A model generated the notes under the pieces. The model ran no database searches. It was not told the DNA's origin and saw only the letters and a program-made list of their open reading frames with translations. 64,000 nt of DNA from positions 4,340,001 to 4,404,000 of the forward strand of contig JADKGW010000001.1 in NCBI GenBank assembly GCA_016722075.1, given 5' to 3'. A program made the translations under genes and the position numbers. Source of the DNA: Candidatus Kouleothrix ribensis (GTDB taxonomy: Bacteria > Chloroflexota > Chloroflexia > Chloroflexales > Roseiflexaceae). Shown here in pieces: positions 1-8,738 of the stretch. The stretch's first letter is position 1, and each line of letters starts with the position of its first letter.

Positions 1-1068
1 CCTGAGCTGCTCACGCTCGACCGCGCCCGGCTGCTCGACATGCTGCACTGCCTCGCGGCGCTGCGCACGCTGCCCGAGCTGCGCCGGCGCACCGCCGAGC
101 TACGCGCCCAACTTGGCGGCCCGGCCGGCGCCCTGCAAGGCGCCGAGGGTTCCGGCGACACAGTCACCTGCACGCGCGACTACCTCGAAGCCGAGCTCGA
201 CCAGATCGCGGCGGCCTACACGCTCGATCGTGCGGCCTACTACATCAGCCGCCTGATCAAGGGTATCACCGAGGTGCGCACCGGCGCGATCAACGATATC
301 AACCTCAATCGCTGGAAAGAGTACGAGGATATCTACACCGACAGCCTGTGGCTGGTCAACCGGCGCGACGGCTCGGGCGCCCACACTGCCGACTACTGGG
401 GCAACTTCATCCCGCAGATCCCGAACCAGATGATGCGGCGCTACACCCGCCCCGGCGACTGGGTGATCGACCCGTTCGCCGGCTCGGGCACGACGCTGAT
501 CGAGGCGCGCCGGCTGGGCCGCAACTGCCTGGGCCTCGAGCTACAGCCCAGCGTGGCCGCGCGCGCGCGCGCGCTGATCGACTCCGAACCCAACCGGCAC
601 GCGGTTGCTGCCGAGATCGCCACTGCCGATTGCCTGGCGGCCGACTACCCGGCGCTGCTGCGCCAGTATGGCCGCGAGTCGGCCCAGCTGGTGATCGTGC
701 ATCCGCCCTACTTCGACATCATCAAGTTCAGCGACGACCCGCGCGATCTCTCGAATGCCGCGTCGATCGCCGCGTTTCTGGCCATGTTCGGCACGCTGAT
801 CGATCGGGTGGCGCCGGTGCTCGACGCAGGGCGCTACCTTGCGCTGGTGATCGGCGATAAGTATGCCGGCGGCGAGTGGATTCCGCTGGGCTTCCAGGCG
901 ATGAACGAGGTGCTTAAGCGCGATTTCACGCTCAAGAGCATTGTGGTGAAGAACTTCGAGCAGACTGCCGGCAAACGCAACCAGCAAGAGCTCTGGAAGT
1001 ACCGCGCGCTGGTTGGTGGCTTCTACGTGTTCAAGCACGAGTACATCTTCGTGTTTCGCAAGCGCTAG
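1..1068 (+). CDS. DNA methyltransferase (N4/N6 type), 5' end outside window
   Basis: Probable site-specific DNA methyltransferase that transfers a methyl group from S-adenosylmethionine to an exocyclic amino group of adenine or cytosine. The SAM-binding motif DPFAGSGTTLIEA is followed by motif IV in the form VHPPYFDIIKFS and a conserved tail ending YKVF-like (FYVFKHEYIFVFRKR). The frame is open from base 1, with coding-like residues before the first ATG at 40, so the gene probably begins upstream of the window and at least 355 residues are visible. The motif IV HPPY differs from the usual (D/N/S)PP(Y/F/W). It faces a Dam-like gene with only 2 bases between the stops. The target sequence and the presence of a partner nuclease cannot be judged here. 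Confidence 0.85.
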   Translation, partial: PELLTLDRARLLDMLHCLAALRTLPELRRRTAELRAQLGGPAGALQGAEGSGDTVTCTRDYLEAELDQIAAAYTLDRAAYYISRLIKGITEVRTGAINDINLNRWKEYEDIYTDSLWLVNRRDGSGAHTADYWGNFIPQIPNQMMRRYTRPGDWVIDPFAGSGTTLIEARRLGRNCLGLELQPSVAARARALIDSEPNRHAVAAEIATADCLAADYPALLRQYGRESAQLVIVHPPYFDIIKFSDDPRDLSNAASIAAFLAMFGTLIDRVAPVLDAGRYLALVIGDKYAGGEWIPLGFQAMNEVLKRDFTLKSIVVKNFEQTAGKRNQQELWKYRALVGGFYVFKHEYIFVFRKR

Positions 1069-1070
1069 GC

Positions 1071-1997
1071 TCAGCCGCCTGGCGTATACCCGCACACAAT
1101 CAGCTCTTCGACACTGCCGCGCTTACGCCCATCGCAGTTGATCTTGCGGCTGGCGAAGACGATCGAGGTGCTGACGGCGTGGGCCGCATACAGCTCGCGC
1201 GAGAGCGGCGTGTGCGAGTTGCTGAGCATCACATACACCCCGCGCGCCATCAGGTCATCGAACAGGTGCGCCAGCCGGCGCTGATCGTTGGGGCCGAAGG
1301 TCTGGCCAGTGTAGTGCGTGAACGAGGCAGTGGCGCTCATCGGCACATACGGTGGGTCGAAGTACACCAGATCACCCGGCGCGGCGCGGGCCGCTGCATC
1401 GCCGAAATCGCCCACGAGCAGCTCGGTGTTCTTGAGCGCGGTGCTGGCGGCGCGCATGTTTTCGGGGTCGCAGATCAGCGGGTTCTTGTAGTAGCCGAAC
1501 GGCGCGTTGAACTGGCCTTTGTTATTCAGGCGGTACAGGCCATTGTAGCAGGTGCGATTCAGGAAGATCATGCGGGCGGCGCGCTCGACCGGGCTGCGTT
1601 GCGCGAAGTCGGGCCGGCGATCCCAGCTGCGCACATCCATAAAATACTCGCGGTCGAGCCGGTAGCGCTCGTGCTGGCGCAGCGCCACGATCAGCTGCTC
1701 GGGGTCGTCGCGCACAACCTGGTAGCATAGCACCAGCTCGGGGTTGAAGTCGCTCAGCACCGCGCCATGGCGCAGGCGCCCGGCGTTGTGCAGGTGAAAG
1801 AACAGCGCGGCCCCACCTACGAATGGCTCGTGATAGCGGTGAAACTGGCGCGGCAGGCGCCGTGAGAGTTCGGGCAGTAACTGGCCTTTGCCGCCGGCCC
1901 ACTTCACAAATGGGCGCACCGCAGCGGTGGCCTCGATCGCCATCGCGGACTGAGTCATGATGCCAACCGGCTCTGCTACAGACGCGGTCAGAGACAT
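1071..1997 (-). CDS. DNA adenine methylase, Dam/D12 class
   Basis: N6-adenine DNA methyltransferase of the D12 (Dam) class. The N-terminal SAM motif FVKWAGGKGQLL, the FVGGAALFFHL segment, NRTCYNGLYRLN and the catalytic DPPY (LVYFDPPYVPM) are all present and in order. About 308 residues from the chosen ATG; an in-frame ATG at 1958 would shorten the unusual 34-residue lead before FVKW and is equally possible. The TTG at 2033 lies almost at the predicted transcription start, so I did not use it. A minus-strand extended -10 lies at 2044-2052. The gene is convergent with the methyltransferase at the window edge. A second methylase next door suggests a modification or defence locus extending to the left, but no endonuclease is visible. 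Confidence 0.9.
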   Translation of the reverse strand: MSLTASVAEPVGIMTQSAMAIEATAAVRPFVKWAGGKGQLLPELSRRLPRQFHRYHEPFVGGAALFFHLHNAGRLRHGAVLSDFNPELVLCYQVVRDDPEQLIVALRQHERYRLDREYFMDVRSWDRRPDFAQRSPVERAARMIFLNRTCYNGLYRLNNKGQFNAPFGYYKNPLICDPENMRAASTALKNTELLVGDFGDAAARAAPGDLVYFDPPYVPMSATASFTHYTGQTFGPNDQRRLAHLFDDLMARGVYVMLSNSHTPLSRELYAAHAVSTSIVFASRKINCDGRKRGSVEELIVCGYTPGG

Positions 1998-2043
1998 GGA
2001 TGGTCCCACGACAGCGCTCGACGGCGAATACAAGTGCCGGGCG

Positions 2044-2052
2044 ATTATAGCA
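2044..2052 (-). promoter_or_regulatory. extended -10 promoter of the Dam-like gene
   Basis: Read on the minus strand the box is TGCTATAAT. It would start transcription near 2037, about 40 bases before the ATG at 1997. No convincing -35 is seen. Confidence 0.6.
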
Positions 2053-2105
2053 CATCGATGTGATCGCGTATAGGCGGCGCAAGGCCTGGTGCGCCGGCGG
2101 CAGCG

Positions 2106-2114
2106 TGGTATAAT
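2106..2114 (+). promoter_or_regulatory. extended -10 promoter for the small membrane gene pair
   Basis: TGGTATAAT, with predicted start near 2121 and a leader of about 30 bases before the ATG at 2152. It is divergent from the promoter at 2044-2052. Confidence 0.6.
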
Positions 2115-2151
2115 ACAGGCCGCGCGTCAATTGAAGGTATAGTGAGGCAGT

Positions 2152-2334
2152 ATGAACGGCCTTAGACGCAATCGCTGGCTGATCGTGCTTGCGCTGGTGG
2201 CGGCCGGCTGGCTGATCTGGGCACGGCTGCACGTCGTATTTGTTGTTCAGCTGAACCTCTGGAGCATGCTGCTGATCTTCGGCCTGCTCGTGCTGGGCAT
2301 CTTCATGGCGCTCAAGTGGCTACGCGCACCATGA
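2152..2334 (+). CDS. small two-helix membrane protein
   Basis: 60 residues with a basic N-terminus (MNGLRRNRW) followed by two hydrophobic helices, roughly residues 9-23 and 37-54. No family recognised. It sits just after an extended -10 promoter and its TGA stop overlaps the ATG of the DUF2270 gene (ATGA at 2331-2334), so the two are probably translationally coupled and may work together in the membrane. Function unknown. Confidence 0.7.
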   Translation: MNGLRRNRWLIVLALVAAGWLIWARLHVVFVVQLNLWSMLLIFGLLVLGIFMALKWLRAP

Positions 2335-3080
2335 CCGCCGCTGCCGACGAAGCGCCCAGGCGGATCAGTGCGCCCGAGCAGCCTGTGATCGTCGCGCCGG
2401 CCGTGCGCCAGCTCAGCGCGGCCGAGTTCAACACGGCCATGGTGCATCTGTATCGCGGCGAGGTTGGCCGTGCCAACACCTGGCGCATGCGCCTCGACGG
2501 CACTACCAACTGGGCCGTGCTCACCACCGGCGCCACGCTCTCGTTTGCCTTCAGCAGCGAGCGAAACACCCACGTGATGATCCTGATCAACTCGCTGTTG
2601 ATCTTCTACTTTTTGTACATCGAGGCCCGCCGCTACATGTTCTACGACCTGTGGCGCACGCGGGTGCGGCTGATGGAGACCGAGTTCTTCGCCGAGATGC
2701 TCACCCCCGAGCGCGAGGAAGAGCTCGAGAACTGGCGCCAGATCCTGGCCGGCGATCTGCTGCACCCGCGCTTCAGCATCACGCTGCGGCAGGCACTTGG
2801 CCGCCGGCTGGGCCGCAACTATATCTGGATCTTTGCCGTGCTGGTGATTAGCTGGTGTGTCAAGATCGTGATTCACCCGCATACGCCCGCGACCCTGGGC
2901 GAGCTGGTTGAGCGCATGCGCATCGGCCCCATCCCGCCCTGGTTTGTGCTGCTCGCCGGTGTGCTGTTCAACAGCTTCCTGATGGCGCTGCTGCTTACCA
3001 GCCGCGAGCGTAGCAGCGACGAGACGCCCTCGCGCCACGAGACGCGCCAGCGTATGACCGGCGATCGGCCCACGCCATAG
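2331..3080 (+). CDS. DUF2270 integral membrane protein
   Basis: About 249 residues. The family signature HLYRGEVGRANTWRMRLDGT is followed by a hydrophobic pair (TNWAVLTTGATLSFAF; MILINSLLIFYFLYIEARRY), a charged cytoplasmic stretch (ETEFFAEMLTPEREEELENW) and two more hydrophobic segments near residues 165-185 and 205-225. This matches DUF2270, predicted membrane proteins of unknown role. I chose the ATG overlapping the preceding stop; a GTG at 2316 would add five residues. Co-transcribed with the small upstream membrane gene. Confidence 0.85.
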   Translation: MTAAADEAPRRISAPEQPVIVAPAVRQLSAAEFNTAMVHLYRGEVGRANTWRMRLDGTTNWAVLTTGATLSFAFSSERNTHVMILINSLLIFYFLYIEARRYMFYDLWRTRVRLMETEFFAEMLTPEREEELENWRQILAGDLLHPRFSITLRQALGRRLGRNYIWIFAVLVISWCVKIVIHPHTPATLGELVERMRIGPIPPWFVLLAGVLFNSFLMALLLTSRERSSDETPSRHETRQRMTGDRPTP

Positions 3081-3169
3081 GCGCACGGGCTGGCCTGCCA
3101 GGCCTTAGCAGCCGCCCGCGCCTGGGTCGATGCGATGATATTGATCGTATTGACATATCATTCAGGCGC

Positions 3170-3198
3170 TTGAAACTTGTCGCAATCTGTGGTAGCAT
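3170..3198 (+). promoter_or_regulatory. sigma70-type promoter of the zinc-ribbon gene
   Basis: TTGAAA (3170-3175), 17-base spacer, TAGCAT (3193-3198). Predicted start near 3205, giving a leader of about 130 bases before the ATG at 3336. Confidence 0.5.
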
Positions 3199-3335
3199 AG
3201 ATCCATGTTCAAATGGTTTGGTTTCTACGAGATGCCTCAGACCCCGCCTGCGCCCCAGGACGTGTGTTCCCCCGCTCATCGTTTCCCAAGCCTGCTGGAC
3301 AGCGAATTTTCTTCACCACAAGGAGTAGGCGAGCG

Positions 3336-3683
3336 ATGAGCTACGCGGACAAAACCATCACATGTCGGGATTGCGGAATGGATTTCGTGTTCACTTCGGG
3401 CGAGCAGGAATTCTACGCGCAGAAGGGTTTCACCAACGAGCCGACGCGCTGCCCATCGTGCCGGCAGGCGCGCAAGGCCTCGGGCGGCGGGCGCAGCAGC
3501 TACGGCGACGATAGCTACGGGAATCGGGGCGGCGGCTACAGCAGCGGCACGCGCGAGATGCATACAACCGTGTGCGCGTCGTGCGGGAAAGAGGCCAAAG
3601 TGCCGTTCCAGCCGCGCGGCGACAAGCCGGTGTACTGCTCGGATTGCTTCCAGCAGCAGCGCCGCTCGAGCGCACGCTGGTAG
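3336..3683 (+). CDS. zinc-ribbon protein (CxxC repeats)
   Basis: 115 residues with two zinc-knuckle pairs: CRDCGMDF ... CPSCRQAR near residues 10-40 and CASCGKEA ... CSDCFQQQ near residues 78-105, joined by a Gly/Ser/Tyr-rich linker. The second half matches the CxxC-x17-CxxC zinc-ribbon family and the first the probable zinc-ribbon family. Nucleic acid or protein binding is likely but unproven. The ATG at 3336 has an AAGGAG ribosome site about 10 bases upstream, which rules out the longer in-frame start at 3213. A strong terminator follows. Confidence 0.85.
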   Translation: MSYADKTITCRDCGMDFVFTSGEQEFYAQKGFTNEPTRCPSCRQARKASGGGRSSYGDDSYGNRGGGYSSGTREMHTTVCASCGKEAKVPFQPRGDKPVYCSDCFQQQRRSSARW

Positions 3684-3708
3684 GCAGCCCCTGGCGGCTC
3701 ATTAATTG

Positions 3709-3743
3709 CGGCGGCCCGCTCAACCCGAGCGGGCCGCCGTTTT
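3709..3743 (+). terminator. Rho-independent terminator
   Basis: A 12-bp stem (CGGCGGCCCGCT pairing with AGCGGGCCGCCG), 7-base loop, then TTTT. It closes the zinc-ribbon gene. Confidence 0.85.
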
Positions 3744-3753
3744 GATTCAGCAA

Positions 3754-3762
3754 TGGTATAAT
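3754..3762 (+). promoter_or_regulatory. extended -10 promoter of the site-2 protease gene
   Basis: TGGTATAAT directly after the terminator; predicted start near 3769 and a leader of about 50 bases to the ATG at 3821. Confidence 0.6.
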
Positions 3763-3820
3763 GATCGTATTGCCGTGCCTTCAGGGCGCGCCTTCCTGCA
3801 GCTAAGCCAAGAGAACACCG

Positions 3821-4945
3821 ATGCCCGCACGCACCGTTCCGATCGCCAGAATCGCCGGCTTCTCGATCCGTTGTCACTGGAGTTGGCTGGCCATGCTGGT
3901 GCTGGTGACGTTTCTGCTGCACGGGCTGTACCTGCCGGCTGCCGGCGAGCCGGGCGCCTGGGTGCTGGCGCTGGTGGCCGCGCTGCTGCTGTGCGCGTCG
4001 GTGGCGCTGCACGAGCTTGGCCATGCGCTGGTGGCGCGAAGCTATGGCCTGGCCGTGGGCTGCATCACGCTATTTGCGCTTGGCGGCGCCACCGAGATTG
4101 GCGATGGCCCGCCCAACCCAGTGCGCGATCTGCTGGTTGCCGTGGCCGGGCCGATCGTCAACCTGGCGCTGGCGCTGCTTGGCGCGCTGGCCTGGTGGTT
4201 GCTGCCGATGCCGGCGCTGGCGCTGGTGGCCCTGCACCTGGCGCTTACCAACCTGGTGATGGCTGCCTTCAACCTGCTGCCGGGCTACCCGCTCGATGGC
4301 GGCCGGGTGTTGTGGGCAATCATGAGCTACCTCACCGACGACGAGCTGGGCGCGGCGCGGGTGGCATCGCGCACGGGCCGCGTGTGCGGCTGGGGCCTGA
4401 CGCTGGCCGGGCTGCTGTACTGCCTGGCCGTGGGCGATGTGCTGAATGGCGTGTGGATCGCGCTGATCGGCTACTTCCTCACACGTAACGCCACGCTGGG
4501 CTACCGCCGCTTCGTGATGCAGCGGCTGCTCAGCAATGTGCGCGTGTCCGACGTGATGCAACGGGTGTTTCGCGCGGTCGAACCCGAGCTGCCGCTCGAC
4601 CAGTTTGTCGGCCGCTATGTGCTGGGCCAGATCGACCAGGGCTTCCCGGTGCTGCTGCGCGCCGATGCCGATGCGCCACAGCCGCTGCTGGGCATGATGA
4701 CGGTGCGCGACCTGCGGCGCTTCCAGTTCAACGAGTGGGCGCGTACCCATGTCGGCGAGGCCATGACCCCGCTACACCAGCTGCGCGCGCTGGCGCCCGA
4801 GACGCCGGCCGGCGAGGCCTTTCGCACCCTGCTCGAGAGCGGCGAAGAGCAGCTGCCGGTGATCGATGGCGCGCTGCTGCTGGGCGTGCTGCGCCGGCGC
4901 GATCTGCTTGGCTACATCGACCGGAAGCGCCAGGCCCGGCGCTAA
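3821..4945 (+). CDS. site-2 protease family (M50) metalloprotease with CBS domains
   Basis: 374 residues. Intramembrane zinc metalloprotease: the zinc motif HELGH lies near residue 65 and the second metal motif, NLLPGYPLDGGR, near residue 155. Several hydrophobic helices precede about residue 225, and the C-terminal third carries a pair of CBS domains (VSDVMQRVF ... VGEAMTPLHQL ... LLGVLRRRDLLGYI) that usually bind adenine nucleotides. This is the common SpoIVFB-like plus CBS layout. Such proteases cut membrane-bound regulators, for example anti-sigma factors; no partner is encoded nearby. Its own extended -10 promoter lies upstream. Confidence 0.9.
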   Translation: MPARTVPIARIAGFSIRCHWSWLAMLVLVTFLLHGLYLPAAGEPGAWVLALVAALLLCASVALHELGHALVARSYGLAVGCITLFALGGATEIGDGPPNPVRDLLVAVAGPIVNLALALLGALAWWLLPMPALALVALHLALTNLVMAAFNLLPGYPLDGGRVLWAIMSYLTDDELGAARVASRTGRVCGWGLTLAGLLYCLAVGDVLNGVWIALIGYFLTRNATLGYRRFVMQRLLSNVRVSDVMQRVFRAVEPELPLDQFVGRYVLGQIDQGFPVLLRADADAPQPLLGMMTVRDLRRFQFNEWARTHVGEAMTPLHQLRALAPETPAGEAFRTLLESGEEQLPVIDGALLLGVLRRRDLLGYIDRKRQARR

Positions 4946-4980
4946 TACCCCATGCGCAGCGATCGATGGGTACCATTCCG

Positions 4981-4989
4981 TGCTATACT
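4981..4989 (+). promoter_or_regulatory. extended -10 promoter of the RlmD-like gene
   Basis: TGCTATACT, predicted start near 4996. This excludes the upstream in-frame ATG at 4952 as the start of the next gene. Confidence 0.55.
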
Positions 4990-5014
4990 GCGCGCCGACA
5001 CGAACAGCAGAACG

Positions 5015-6280
5015 ATGGGATTGATGACAACATCAGACTGGCCCGAGACACTGGAGCTGACGCTTGATGGGATCGCCCAGGGTGGCGACGCGGTTGGCCG
5101 CTGGGGCACGCGGGTAGTGTTCGCCACCGGCGGCCTACCCGGCGAGCGCGTGCTGGTGCAGCTCGGCGAGCGCCACTCGAACTACGCGCGCGGCAGTGTG
5201 CTCGAGGTGTACGAGCCTGCCCCCACACGCGTGCCCCCACGTGTACCCGGCGCCGACCAGATCGCCTGGCAGCATATCGCCTACCCGGCCCAGCTGCGCT
5301 TCAAGCGCGAGATTGTGCTCGACCAGCTGGCCAAGATCGGTGGCCTGGCCGACTCGCCGGTGGCCGAGACATTGCCGGCGCTGCGGCCGTGGGGCTACCG
5401 CAATAGCGCGCGCTTCCACGGCGAGGGCAACCAGATCGGCTACCACGCCGCCGACACACGCAGCGTGCGGCCAGTCGATCACGACCCGCTGGCGCTGCCG
5501 GTGCTGAACGAGGCCCTGGCGGCCCTACGCACGGCCATGCCGCCCGATCTAGCCCCGCGCGAGGTGCTGCTGCGCGCCAGCGAGAGCTACGGCTACGCGC
5601 TGGCGGCGCTACACGGCGCGGCCGGCGGCATGGCCAAACGCTGGCGCACCGGCTTCCCGGCGCTGGCCGGTGTGTATTGCGCGGCGTCTGACGACCACGA
5701 GGAGATCACCCTGGGCGCCGCGCACCTGGTCGAAGAGCTGGATGGCATGGCTTTTCAACTCCGCCCAACCACCTTCTTTCAAGTCAACCTGGCCTCGGCC
5801 GAGGCGCTGCTCGGGCTGGTGCGCGCCGGCCTGGCATTGCACGGCGGCGAGCGCCTGCTCGACCTGTACTGCGGCGCGGGGACGTTCGCGCTGCCACTGG
5901 CGCGGCTGGCCGGCGAGGTGGTTGGCATCGAAGAGTTCGCCGGCGCGGTCGAAGATGGCCGGGCCAGCGCCGAGCTGAACGGCCTGGCCAACACCCGCTT
6001 CGTGGCCGGGCGGGTCGAGGCCGCGCTGGGCGCGCTCGACGGCACGTTCGACGCAGCCGTGCTCGACCCACCCCGGCGCGGCTGCCACCCCCAGGCAATC
6101 GCCCGGCTGATCGCTCTGGCTCCCGCGCGCATCGTATATGTGTCGTGCCACCCGGCCACACTGGCGCGTGATCTCAAGCTGCTGGTGGCGGGCGGCTACC
6201 GGGTCGAGCATGCCCAGCCGATCGACCTGTTCCCTCAGACCGCGCACATTGAGTGTGTGGTGGTGCTGGTGCGTGGCTAG
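5015..6280 (+). CDS. 23S rRNA (uracil-C5)-methyltransferase, RlmD/TrmA family
   Basis: About 421 residues. An N-terminal TRAM domain (LELTLDGIAQGGDAVGR ... LPGERVLVQ) is followed by a SAM-binding methyltransferase fold with DLYCGAGTFALPLA near residue 285, LDPPRRGCHP near 350 and the catalytic-cysteine motif YVSCHPATLARDL near 375. It should form m5U in rRNA or tRNA. The four cysteines that bind an iron-sulfur cluster in E. coli RlmD are missing: where they are expected the sequence reads PGADQIAWQHIAYPAQL, so this is a cluster-free member. The start at 5015 is uncertain; 5024 is an alternative and neither has a clear ribosome site. Confidence 0.9.
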   Translation: MGLMTTSDWPETLELTLDGIAQGGDAVGRWGTRVVFATGGLPGERVLVQLGERHSNYARGSVLEVYEPAPTRVPPRVPGADQIAWQHIAYPAQLRFKREIVLDQLAKIGGLADSPVAETLPALRPWGYRNSARFHGEGNQIGYHAADTRSVRPVDHDPLALPVLNEALAALRTAMPPDLAPREVLLRASESYGYALAALHGAAGGMAKRWRTGFPALAGVYCAASDDHEEITLGAAHLVEELDGMAFQLRPTTFFQVNLASAEALLGLVRAGLALHGGERLLDLYCGAGTFALPLARLAGEVVGIEEFAGAVEDGRASAELNGLANTRFVAGRVEAALGALDGTFDAAVLDPPRRGCHPQAIARLIALAPARIVYVSCHPATLARDLKLLVAGGYRVEHAQPIDLFPQTAHIECVVVLVRG

Positions 6281-6493
6281 GCCAGGTAGCGGCGCCCGGC
6301 CAACGCTGAGCGCAACCAAGCCGATTCCACCCTAATCGCTTGGACACATGAACACAGCGCAGTACGAACGCGATCAGATCATGCCCTAGCAATATGCACC
6401 GGGCAGCACCCAGCGTTACACACTCGCCGGCGCCAACCAGCACGCGTGCCGCCGGCCCTGGTGATGCCCTGCGCAGCCTAAGTACACGTGCGC

Positions 6494-6499
6494 TATAAT
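6494..6499 (+). promoter_or_regulatory. -10 box upstream of the DhaR-like regulator
   Basis: TATAAT, predicted start near 6506 and a leader of about 35 bases. No clear -35. The 210 bases upstream, after the RlmD-like gene, hold no gene I can support. Confidence 0.45.
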
Positions 6500-6539
6500 A
6501 TAGGCCACACCACCAGCATGAGCCACACCGAGGCCCCCA

Positions 6540-8522
6540 ATGACCAGCACGCAACCCGACGCCGCGCTCCGTGAGTGGGGCGTATTTCAGGCCACTGGCC
6601 GCTGCGACGAAGCCGTGATCGCGCCGCCGATCGTGCGCTCGTGGCAGCGCTGCGTCGCAGCATCAGTCGACCCGCACCGTGCCGGCGGCGATACCGGCGA
6701 CCCGGTGCTGGTGCTCGATGCCACCCAGGCGTTACTAATAACGCTGGCACGCCCGCATATGGAAGACCTGTATCAGTTTGTCGAAGGCTCGGGCTTCGCA
6801 GTGCTGCTGACCGACTCGGGGCCGCTGGTGGTCGAGGCGATCGGCGACCCACCCATGATCGCGGCGCTGCGCGCACAGGGGCTGGTGCGCGGCGCCAGCC
6901 TGCGCGAAGAGCAGATTGGCACTATGGCGCTGAACCTGGCGCTGCACGAGGCGCTACCCTGGCAGACGCGCGGTGCCGAACATTTCTGCACCTGCTACCA
7001 CCAGTTTGCCAGCTCGGCCGCGCCGATCTTCGACGTAGGCGGCCAGGCGATCGGCCTGATCGGCGTGATCGGCCCGAATGCATCGGCGCATGCCCATACG
7101 CTCGGCATGGTCATCGCTGTGACCCAGGCCATCCAGGCGCAGCTACGCAACAACATGCTGCTGGCCGAGACCAACGACCACCTGGCCGAGCTGAACGCAG
7201 CGATCGAGGCGATGAGCGAGGGCCTGATCTTGCTCGATGCGCAGGGCCGGCTGAGTAAGATCAACTCGCGCGCCGGCCAGCTGCTAGGCCTGACTCCGCG
7301 CAGCGCTGCCGGCCGGCAGCTCGACGATCTGATCGAGCTACCGCTGCAGCTGGCTGCCGCGCTCGAGCGCCGGCGCGAGATCAGCGACCAGGAGCTGCTG
7401 TTCCCCGGCCGCAAGGGCGCAGTGGCGGCGCTGTGCAGCATGCGCCCGGTGTGGGATCGTAGCCGGCGCTACCTGGGCGCACTGATCACCCTGCGGCCGG
7501 CCGATAGTGTGCAGCGCCTGGTGCAGCGCGTGGTCGGCGCCCAGGCGCGGTTCTCGTTCGCCGATGTGGTTGGCGAGAGTCCGGCGATGCAGGCCGCCGT
7601 GCGCCACGCGCGGATCGCGGCCAATTCGCCCGCGCCGGTGCTGCTGGTTGGCGAGCCTGGTGTAGGTAAAGAGCTGTTCGCGCACGCCATCCACAACGCC
7701 AGCACGCGCGCCAGCGAGCCGTTCGTGCTGCTGAACTGCTCGGCGGTGCCGCGTACGCTGCTCACGGGCGAGCTGTTCGGCTACGAGGGTGGCCAGCCCG
7801 GCCGGGCCGATGGCCGGCCGGGGAAGATCGAGCTAGCCCAGGGCGGCACGCTCTTGCTCGAAGATGTCGGCGCGCTGACCGCCGAGGCGCAGACCAGCCT
7901 GCTGCGTGTGATCGAGACCCAGCACGTGATCCGCCTGGGTGGCCAGCGCGTGGTCGCAGTCGACGTGCGGGTCATTGCAACCAGCAACGGCGATCTTGAG
8001 CGCGCGGTGGCCGAGGCTCGCTTTCGGCCCGAGCTGTTCTACCGCCTGAGTGTGCTGACGATCGAGATCCCGCCGTTGCGCGCGCGCGGCGACGACGTGC
8101 TGCTGCTGCTCAACCAGATCCTGGCGGTGATGACCCGGCGGCTTGGCCGGCAGGTGCTGTTTGCCCCCGAGGCGCTCAGTGCGCTGCGGGCCTATGCCTG
8201 GCCCGGCAATGTGCGCGAGCTCGAATCGGTGCTCGAGCGCATGCTGCACCTGAGCGAGAAGAGTGTGCTGACACTGGCCGATCTGCCGCAGCCGATCGGC
8301 CAGGCCCGGCCGAGTGCCGCGCCAGCCACCCCGGCCGATCGGCTGTATGACCGGCATGCCGCAGCCGAGCGCGAGGCAATTGTGCGGGCCGGGCGCGAGA
8401 CGGCCGGCCACCTTGGCCACGTGGCTGAGCGGCTGGGCATTAGCCGGGCCACGCTCTGGCGTAAGATGAAGCAGTATGGCCTGACGAAAGAACACTTCTG
8501 GCAGGCCGGCCCCACGCACTGA
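6540..8522 (+). CDS. dhaR: DhaR-like transcriptional activator (GAF/PAS, AAA+, Fis HTH)
   Basis: 660 residues. N-terminal sensor region (GAF-like, residues 30-210), a PAS-like segment (about 212-320), an AAA+ domain of enhancer-binding-protein type (Walker A GEPGVGKE at 371-378, Walker B-like GGTLLLEDVG near 440) and a C-terminal Fis-type helix-turn-helix (RLGISRATLWRKMKQYGL). The sigma54-contact loop GAFTGA, expected after LFGYE at 412-416, is replaced by GGQPGRA, so it should not drive sigma54 promoters. E. coli DhaR acts at a sigma70 promoter and takes signals from DhaK and DhaL. The glycerol/dihydroxyacetone genes just downstream support this assignment. A palindrome and sigma70 promoter lie immediately after the gene. 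Confidence 0.82.
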   Translation: MTSTQPDAALREWGVFQATGRCDEAVIAPPIVRSWQRCVAASVDPHRAGGDTGDPVLVLDATQALLITLARPHMEDLYQFVEGSGFAVLLTDSGPLVVEAIGDPPMIAALRAQGLVRGASLREEQIGTMALNLALHEALPWQTRGAEHFCTCYHQFASSAAPIFDVGGQAIGLIGVIGPNASAHAHTLGMVIAVTQAIQAQLRNNMLLAETNDHLAELNAAIEAMSEGLILLDAQGRLSKINSRAGQLLGLTPRSAAGRQLDDLIELPLQLAAALERRREISDQELLFPGRKGAVAALCSMRPVWDRSRRYLGALITLRPADSVQRLVQRVVGAQARFSFADVVGESPAMQAAVRHARIAANSPAPVLLVGEPGVGKELFAHAIHNASTRASEPFVLLNCSAVPRTLLTGELFGYEGGQPGRADGRPGKIELAQGGTLLLEDVGALTAEAQTSLLRVIETQHVIRLGGQRVVAVDVRVIATSNGDLERAVAEARFRPELFYRLSVLTIEIPPLRARGDDVLLLLNQILAVMTRRLGRQVLFAPEALSALRAYAWPGNVRELESVLERMLHLSEKSVLTLADLPQPIGQARPSAAPATPADRLYDRHAAAEREAIVRAGRETAGHLGHVAERLGISRATLWRKMKQYGLTKEHFWQAGPTH

Positions 8523-8611
8523 CACCAAATTTGAATGCACACGTACCTGATCGACCCATAGCTGCCGAGGATACTCAAGCCATATGCAAGTATTGCACAA
8601 TTGAAATAAGC

Positions 8612-8632
8612 ATTGAAACATCATGTTTCAAT
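8612..8632. promoter_or_regulatory. 21-bp palindromic operator candidate
   Basis: Perfect inverted repeat, arms ATTGAAACA and TGTTTCAAT around TCA. It is centred about 85 bases upstream of the predicted start of the promoter at 8673-8700, a usual place for an activator with a Fis-type helix-turn-helix. Likely DhaR site, by inference. Confidence 0.55.
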
Positions 8633-8672
8633 ATTGCGATGCGTTTGTTGCAGATCGGTGCATATTTACCGC

Positions 8673-8700
8673 TTGACTTTATTTAAACATGTGGTACGAT
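8673..8700 (+). promoter_or_regulatory. sigma70-type promoter of the glpF-dha operon
   Basis: TTGACT (8673-8678), 16-base spacer, TACGAT (8695-8700). This is the only good promoter between the regulator and glpF. It would give a leader of about 690 bases. Confidence 0.55.
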
Positions 8701-8738
8701 TTTTGGGCAGATGAGCAGTTTCCAATAGAGCTGCCACA

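Noticed and set aside
6540..8522. Sigma54-dependent activator
   Set aside because: The GAFTGA loop needed for sigma54 contact is absent.
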